This document shows, piece by piece, positions 59,901-64,000 of a stretch of 64,000 nt of DNA. Both the position numbers and the translations under genes were made by a program. Numbering within the stretch: position 1 is the first letter of the stretch; every line of letters begins with the position of its first letter. Below the pieces are notes generated by a model. The model did not search any database. It saw only the letters and a program-made list of their open reading frames with translations, and had not been told where the DNA came from. This DNA is from Reticulitermes speratus. Its lineage: Eukaryota; Arthropoda; Insecta; Blattodea; Rhinotermitidae. The stretch covers positions 3,904,501 to 3,968,500 of the forward strand of contig JAJKFL010000007.1 of assembly GCA_021186555.1 (NCBI GenBank). The letters run 5' to 3'.

Positions 59901-62900
59901 CATTGCGCGGGGGGATTTAAATCCGGCGTTAAAGTGTTAATGATACTGAAGCTTACGAAAAGGCAACCTATTGCACAAGTTGGTCCAAGCAATTACAACT
60001 CAACACGTAATCATGAAGTGCCCAGTTATACCATCTCAGCTAATGGCAGCACTATTAAATAAAGAATAAAAATGCAAATAAAATTTCCTAAACAGCAGTA
60101 TTCATAATTCTACATTTGTTTTTGGCTTCATTCTTTTACATACAAAATAACCTCGCAACTTCTGTGCCACTCTGTATACCCCTGTACACTTGTTCATTTT
60201 CATTCTATTTTTGCCATTTCTTCAGTACACTCTAGTTCTCTTAACACTTGTTAAATGCAGTGGTACCTTAATGTACTGCTTACTTTAACATAAAATGATA
60301 AGAAACTTCATGCACACAGTGCATCTGTGGAATCATTTGGTTCTCAGAACATGCAGTGACTTTAAACTGAGAGACACAAGATTCTGTTTTACTTAATTTC
60401 ACAGTATGTTCACCGTGCATCTTGATAACTAATTAAAAGTTTTAGACACCAACATATGCACTATATTCTCATAAGTAAGTCAATTACCCCTACTTCGGCC
60501 TTTAACAAGCCATCCTAAGGGGGTCAACGCAACCAGCCGGTGCAGATCACAACACAGGACACGTAGAAACATAATACAAGGTAACTTCAACCTACTCGAG
60601 ATAACCTGTATACAAAACAGGACTGCCATTAATTTTATAAACAACGATATGTAATTTTTAAAGAAACTTTTAACCTTTTATGAAAGACTAGTAAAACATC
60701 CCCTGGATTTTACATAATTCGACAGCTGGACGTAATGATGCCATAATCCACTGGGTATCAAGATTTTATTTTATTCTTTGTGGATGTAAGAGTTGTTTAA
60801 AATTGAACTAATGGATGTAAAGCATATGTAAAACTTTGACCCCCTGAGGATGGCTTGTTAAAGGCCGAAACATGTAGGGGTAACTGACTTACTTATGAGA
60901 ATATAGTGCATATGTTGGTGTCAAATTTTTAATCCGTTTTACTTACTCCTGCAACGCCTTGGATCATTTTGCATTTGCTCAAGGATAAGTCTCATGGCTG
61001 GATCACGCATGATGGCTTGTATCTCAGGATCAGCCATAGCACGCTTACGCACTTCTTCTGGGTCCGAGTTCACTGCCATTGTGCAAGACCTATAACCTTC
61101 TAGAGCCTCCTGCAAAATCAATGATTATTTCATCAACAGAGCAAACAAGTGATGTGAAGTTCATCAGAATGACTCAAAGTAGGATTTATACTTACAGCAT
61201 TAGTGGAGTCTAATTCCAAAGCCTTCTGGTATGCTGAAATAGCCTTGCTTTGTTGCTGCATTCCTTGAAGAATTTTGCCCTTTCTTATCCACCCTTTAAC
61301 TGCAACAAAACAGTTACCAGCTGTTTAATAATTATCATGATTCACATGTCTAAATGTTACAACCCAAACTGCAGCAATTGAAAAAAGTCCCCTTGGATGA
61401 TGGTAATGATGCTGCTCAAGATTTTACCCGTTCTCCCACTTCCTGCCCAAACGAACCAGCCTAATGCACCTTTTGCTAGCAATGGTAATCACTATCAACA
61501 TTCCAACGAATAGATTTGTGGACATTTGTGGTCTCAATTCATTTTAAAAGTTTCCCACAGTGTCTTATTTCTCAAAATGTTCAATTCATAATATACATAA
61601 TAAAAATGTGACATAAGTTACAATAAAGTACATCAGTTTTGCAAAATATTGAGCATTCCCATCCAAGTATTCTTTTCACAGCATGCTAATCCACTTATTA
61701 TCCTGTAGTACAAAGCAATATCATTACAATAAATTTAGAAAAGTAATAAACATAACCATTATTCTGGACATTATCTTTGATTTTTCAAACTGGACGTTTT
61801 AGAAATTGGATCAGTTTCTGTCCTCATGTGGGAAGGGGAATAAATAAATAAATAAAAAGGAAGAGAGAGAGACAAGTTCCAACTCAGCTGGGCACACAAA
61901 AAAGATCTGCTTTTCAAATCACAACAAAGGATGTGCCCCAAATAATAGCCACATTTATTGACAAAATCATTTAGACTTGGCTTAAATAACATAAATCATG
62001 TTCTGCTCCCCTCCTGTGCATCCCCCCCCCCCCCCCCAAAAAAAAACAGTTGAAATTCTGTGAAGGGACATGTGTCTCAGTGTTCCTCAGTGAATCACAG
62101 GGCAAGACCCACAGATGCAAATTTCCTGGACAGTTGTATATAAGCAAGTAACATAATGCAAATGTTACCATTTAAAGGTGAATAAGGTACAGTTTCAAGC
62201 AGTGTATCTTGTGCAGCAAAAAGATTATAATAAAATTTGCTTAACAAATAATAAAAATTGTTTCTTACTAAATTTTGGGTCAAGTTCAACACATTTCTCG
62301 CAGTCTTTGAGTCCAAGGTCAAAGGCAGCTAATTTTGTGTAACAGGCAGCCCTGTTGCTGTAATATTTGGGATCATCAGGATTGCGCTTAATTGCTTCAG
62401 TATAATGCTTCATAGCAGTTGCATAGTCACCTGAAAAAAGTACATATTCTTCAAAATATCCAAACTGGAAGAGTGAAAAATGGAGGGAATGAGAAGGGGG
62501 TAAGGTAAAGTTATGTCATCAGGTAACAATTTTAATTCTTAATGTATATCAGATAGTGTTGGGACAGCAGGTAGCTGTAACATGCACAGTGAACAGTTAA
62601 AATTCACTGTAATCCAGTTCTTCATTTAGCAAAGTAAGCATCAGTACATAAACTACAGTTTCATTCACAGCCATCTGCATCATAGTCATGCTATACACAT
62701 CACCTTGTGCTTTAGTGCAGCCCTGAAATTGAATGCTGTAATTAATTTCAGAACAATCATGTTCTGCTTGTGGGATAAGGCACTTCAGTTCTAAGTAGGA
62801 TTCTTGTCCAAAAGTAGTCAGTATCCTCTGGTTGTTGTGGAAAGTGAAAACAAGCATCAGACACACTGTTTATCAAAAAATAATACTGTAGTCAATAAAG

Positions 62901-64000
62901 CCCTTCACCTAGTTCTTCCTAAAATAATTATGCAGCCTGTTTGATCAGCACAGTACCTCATTTCCAACTGAATGCATGACTCAGGCTGCGATGCATTTAA
63001 TTCAACATAAGTATGTACAGTTGTTACAAACCATTTTTGAACAGTTCGTTTCCTTTCTCCTTTTCCTCCTCAGCTTTTACTGGATCAATATATGCTTTCC
63101 TCTCCTCTTCCTTTATCTTCTTTTCAACTTCAGAGAGTAATGCCTTTATTTCTGGAGTGCGGAATTCTGACATTGACTTTTCATATGCTGTCTTTGCACT
63201 GTACAAGTCCTGAAAATTGAATAAAGTTTAATCCTATGTCAGGGTGTGACAAGTTTTGCTTTGTACTAGAAGCCAGCCAAAAAAATACAGGAGCTGGATA
63301 ATTTTTTGCCATCGATGGATGTACATGATTTGTGTCGATTGGTCTGCACCTTCTAATCACAATATGAGACACATTCCAAGCCACCTAATGGCACTCCAAA
63401 TTAATGTCCACCAAACATTTGCCCTAATATAAACCACTGCACGACAGCTAAATGAAGATTTTACTATTCAGACTGTCCACTATTAGACATGGGCATTTCT
63501 GTGGCATAACCACTGCTCAGCTGCGATTTTCAAAAAATCACAGACATAAGCTAAAAATAATTACTGTGGAAAATACCAGGTGCCATCAGAAATTTCTTGG
63601 CACTACTATAACCTTACACCCAGGATTCATCAAGATATCTGAAATATTAATGCCTTACTATTTAACTCTACAACTAAGTGTAACAAGTTAAAATCTCATC
63701 AATACACACACACACACATACATATACATGGAAATTTTGGAAAACAAGAAAATCTCTTGCCCCTACCGCGATTTGAACCCCAAACTGTCCAGCCCATAGC
63801 CGAGTCGCTATACTCAATACACTCTCCGACTCCCTTAAAATAAAGCACATCAAGGTGAAATACTTGTGCCATATTTCTGTTCTAAGTGTTCCAATTACCA
63901 GTGACTATTATACCTTATCTGCAACAAAAACATTTAAACTATGTAAATGGTCTTACCCCAAGATTCCTGTGAGCATTTCCAATTCTTGAAAATGCTTTTG
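56935..64000 (-). CDS. STIP1: Stress-induced phosphoprotein 1 / Hop, 3' six exons (5' end outside window)
   Basis: Hop is the TPR co-chaperone that passes clients from Hsp70 to Hsp90 in the cytosol. Exons on minus: 64000-63957, 63209-63032, 62430-62269, 61299-61196, 61109-60947, 57007-56935. They encode the end of TPR2A ([14 protein letters not shown]) and the linker with [23 protein letters not shown]2B follows ([43 protein letters not shown]), then the aspartate/proline-rich DP2 domain ([30 protein letters not shown]) and the conserved end [14 protein letters not shown]-terminal TPR1, DP1 and most of TPR2A are outside. The donor of exon 63209-63032 (G|GTTTGT) is weak. Oddity: exon 61109-60947 is 163 nt where 164 are needed, because one base is missing in the Pro codon after MQND; see findings. 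The last intron (57008-60946) carries piggyBac and a ribozyme-like element. Confidence 0.93.
57880..59605 (+). pseudogene. piggyBac transposase (DDE_Tnp_1_7), broken
   Basis: The likely start is [11 protein letters not shown] at 57880; an in-frame ATG at 57796 is less typical. An acidic N-terminal region ([20 protein letters not shown]) is followed by the transposase core: [15 protein letters not shown], and [14 protein letters not shown] with the first catalytic Asp (about 58603). The second-Asp region (LFMDN..FSS in intact relatives) is damaged at about 58830-58850. Then come [10 protein letters not shown] (about 59020) and [10 protein letters not shown] with another Asp (about 59120). The C-terminal cysteine domain ([22 protein letters not shown]...) ends near 59605. 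Lesions: frameshifts at about 58795-58810 and 58895-58990, a stop near 59159-59161, and a 47-bp insertion at 59493-59539. It cannot be active. Confidence 0.9.
59493..59539 (+). mobile_element. 47-bp LINE-tail insertion inside piggyBac
   Basis: A 12-bp duplication AAATGTAATGTC flanks it (59481-59492 and 59540-59551). It splits the cysteine-rich end of the transposase, and removing it restores the reading frame through [12 protein letters not shown] to a stop at 59603-59605. The insert ends in (AAGC)n then As ('taagcaagcaagcaaa'), like the 3' tail of a severely 5'-truncated non-LTR retrotransposon. Confidence 0.75.
60487..60523 (-). ncRNA. Degenerate hammerhead-like motif (left arm)
   Basis: Read on minus, the core is CUUAGGA instead of CUGAGGA. 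The segment after stem II is GAAGUA, lacking the ACAUGU palindrome present in the right arm. Stem I (CCCC/GGGG) survives. It is expected to be inactive. Confidence 0.5.
60840..60880 (+). ncRNA. Hammerhead ribozyme-like motif (right arm)
   Basis: CCCC (60840-60843) pairs with GGGG (60877-60880). The core CTGAGGA is 60844-60850 plus an extra T. Stem II is GGCTT...AAGGCC with one bulge (60852-60866) and GAAA is 60867-60870. Stem III would be ACATGT (60870-60875), then H17=A (60876). Invariant core positions are intact; stem II is weaker than in the other copies. Confidence 0.55.
61300..62268. other. STIP1 intron, no repeat with clear ends
   Basis: Ordinary AT-rich intron between two TPR2B exons, with an (AATA)n patch near 61840 and a C17 plus A run at about 62022-62046. 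No other gene was seen. Confidence 0.5.
62022..62046. repeat. Poly-C tract followed by A run
   Basis: C17 then A8 in a STIP1 intron. Similar C runs occur at about 38741-38754, 47133-47150 and 49966-49981. Confidence 0.9.
63757..63830 (-). repeat. tRNA-like head fragment of a family B SINE
   Basis: 'ccgcgatttgaaccccaaac', 'gtccagcccatagccgagtc' and 'gctatactca' match the tRNA-like end of 52110-52392. Only the head and a short flank remain. It lies in a STIP1 intron. Confidence 0.5.

Larger units (their letters stand above)
57141..59936 (+). mobile_element. piggyBac-type transposon, 2.8 kb
   Basis: TTAA flanks both ends (57137-57140 and 59937-59940). The ends are CCCTTTACTGCCGAAC and, inverted, CACTTTAACGCCGGAT. 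Just inside the left end the palindromic block CCAGTATAGTGGTCGCC occurs twice (about 57159-57175 and 57203-57219), a candidate transposase-binding repeat. A broken piggyBac transposase fills the centre. It sits antisense in the last STIP1 intron. Confidence 0.9.
60409..60922. mobile_element. Inverted-repeat element with hammerhead-like motifs and spacer
   Basis: The shared terminus 'ttcaccgtgcat' (60409-60420) is followed by a left arm (60445-60523). A reverse-complementary right arm (60840-60922) comes after a roughly 315-bp spacer with no coding content. The arms share 'gacaccaacatatgcac', 'ctatattctcataagtaagt' and the motif region. It is the same family as 10155-10444 and 17117-17317 but keeps an interior. 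It ends 24 bp from the donor of STIP1 exon 61109-60947. Confidence 0.75.

Noticed and set aside
1..64000. CRISPR arrays, operons, ribosome binding sites, prophage
   Set aside because: The window is eukaryotic, with spliced genes; simple repeats are microsatellites and no spaced direct-repeat array is present.

Overview
The window is nuclear DNA of an animal, most likely an insect. The genes are split by GT-AG introns of up to about 9 kb, the DNA is AT-rich, and introns and spacers are packed with degraded transposons, SINEs and microsatellites. The exportin-1 and Hop/STIP1 proteins read as arthropod-like. The abundant SINEs and LINE remnants remind me of cockroach/termite (Blattodea) genomes. 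That lineage call is an inference from memory and has not been checked.

Three host genes are supported. (1) The last two exons of an acylphosphatase lie on the + strand (3920-4046 and 13039-13153); the 5' exon(s) are upstream of the window. (2) A complete exportin-1 (XPO1/CRM1, Drosophila embargoed) lies on the - strand with 19 coding exons (53189 down to 20151). It conceptually splices to 1067 aa with every junction in phase. (3) The 3' part of the Hsp70/Hsp90-organising protein (STIP1/Hop) lies on the - strand (64000 down to 56935, six exons). It has an apparent one-base deletion in its penultimate exon. XPO1 and STIP1 are head-to-tail; the acylphosphatase and XPO1 converge on a gene-free spacer at about 13.5-20.1 kb.

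Layout: 1-3.9 kb is repeat-rich sequence upstream of the first visible acylphosphatase exon. 4-13 kb is its last intron, filled with three SINE families, an RNase H-bearing LINE remnant and an inverted-repeat element. 13.2-20.1 kb is 3' flanking DNA with a TTAA MITE and a second inverted-repeat element. 20.1-53.2 kb is XPO1, whose introns hold hAT-like, TTAA and TA-flanked MITEs, a nearly intact mariner-like element (34.8-36.1 kb), other broken transposases (pogo/Tigger-like and mariner-like) and LINE pieces. 53.2-56.9 kb is the XPO1 promoter side and STIP1 3' flank. 56.9-64 kb is STIP1, with a 2.8 kb piggyBac element and a third inverted-repeat element in its last intron.

The most interesting signal is a set of three inverted-repeat elements (about 10.2, 17.2 and 60.4-60.9 kb). 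Each carries a compact motif matching the hammerhead ribozyme core: CUGANGA, stem II, GAAA, a tiny palindromic stem III, U-H, then GGGG pairing with the CCCC that precedes the core. This matches what I recall of the small, dimer-acting hammerheads linked to Penelope-like retroelements, here arranged head-to-head in long palindromes.

The host genes are housekeeping functions (nuclear export, chaperone relay, acyl-phosphate hydrolysis) with no evident joint pathway. All coordinates, splice calls and family names come from reading by eye; no database search was possible.
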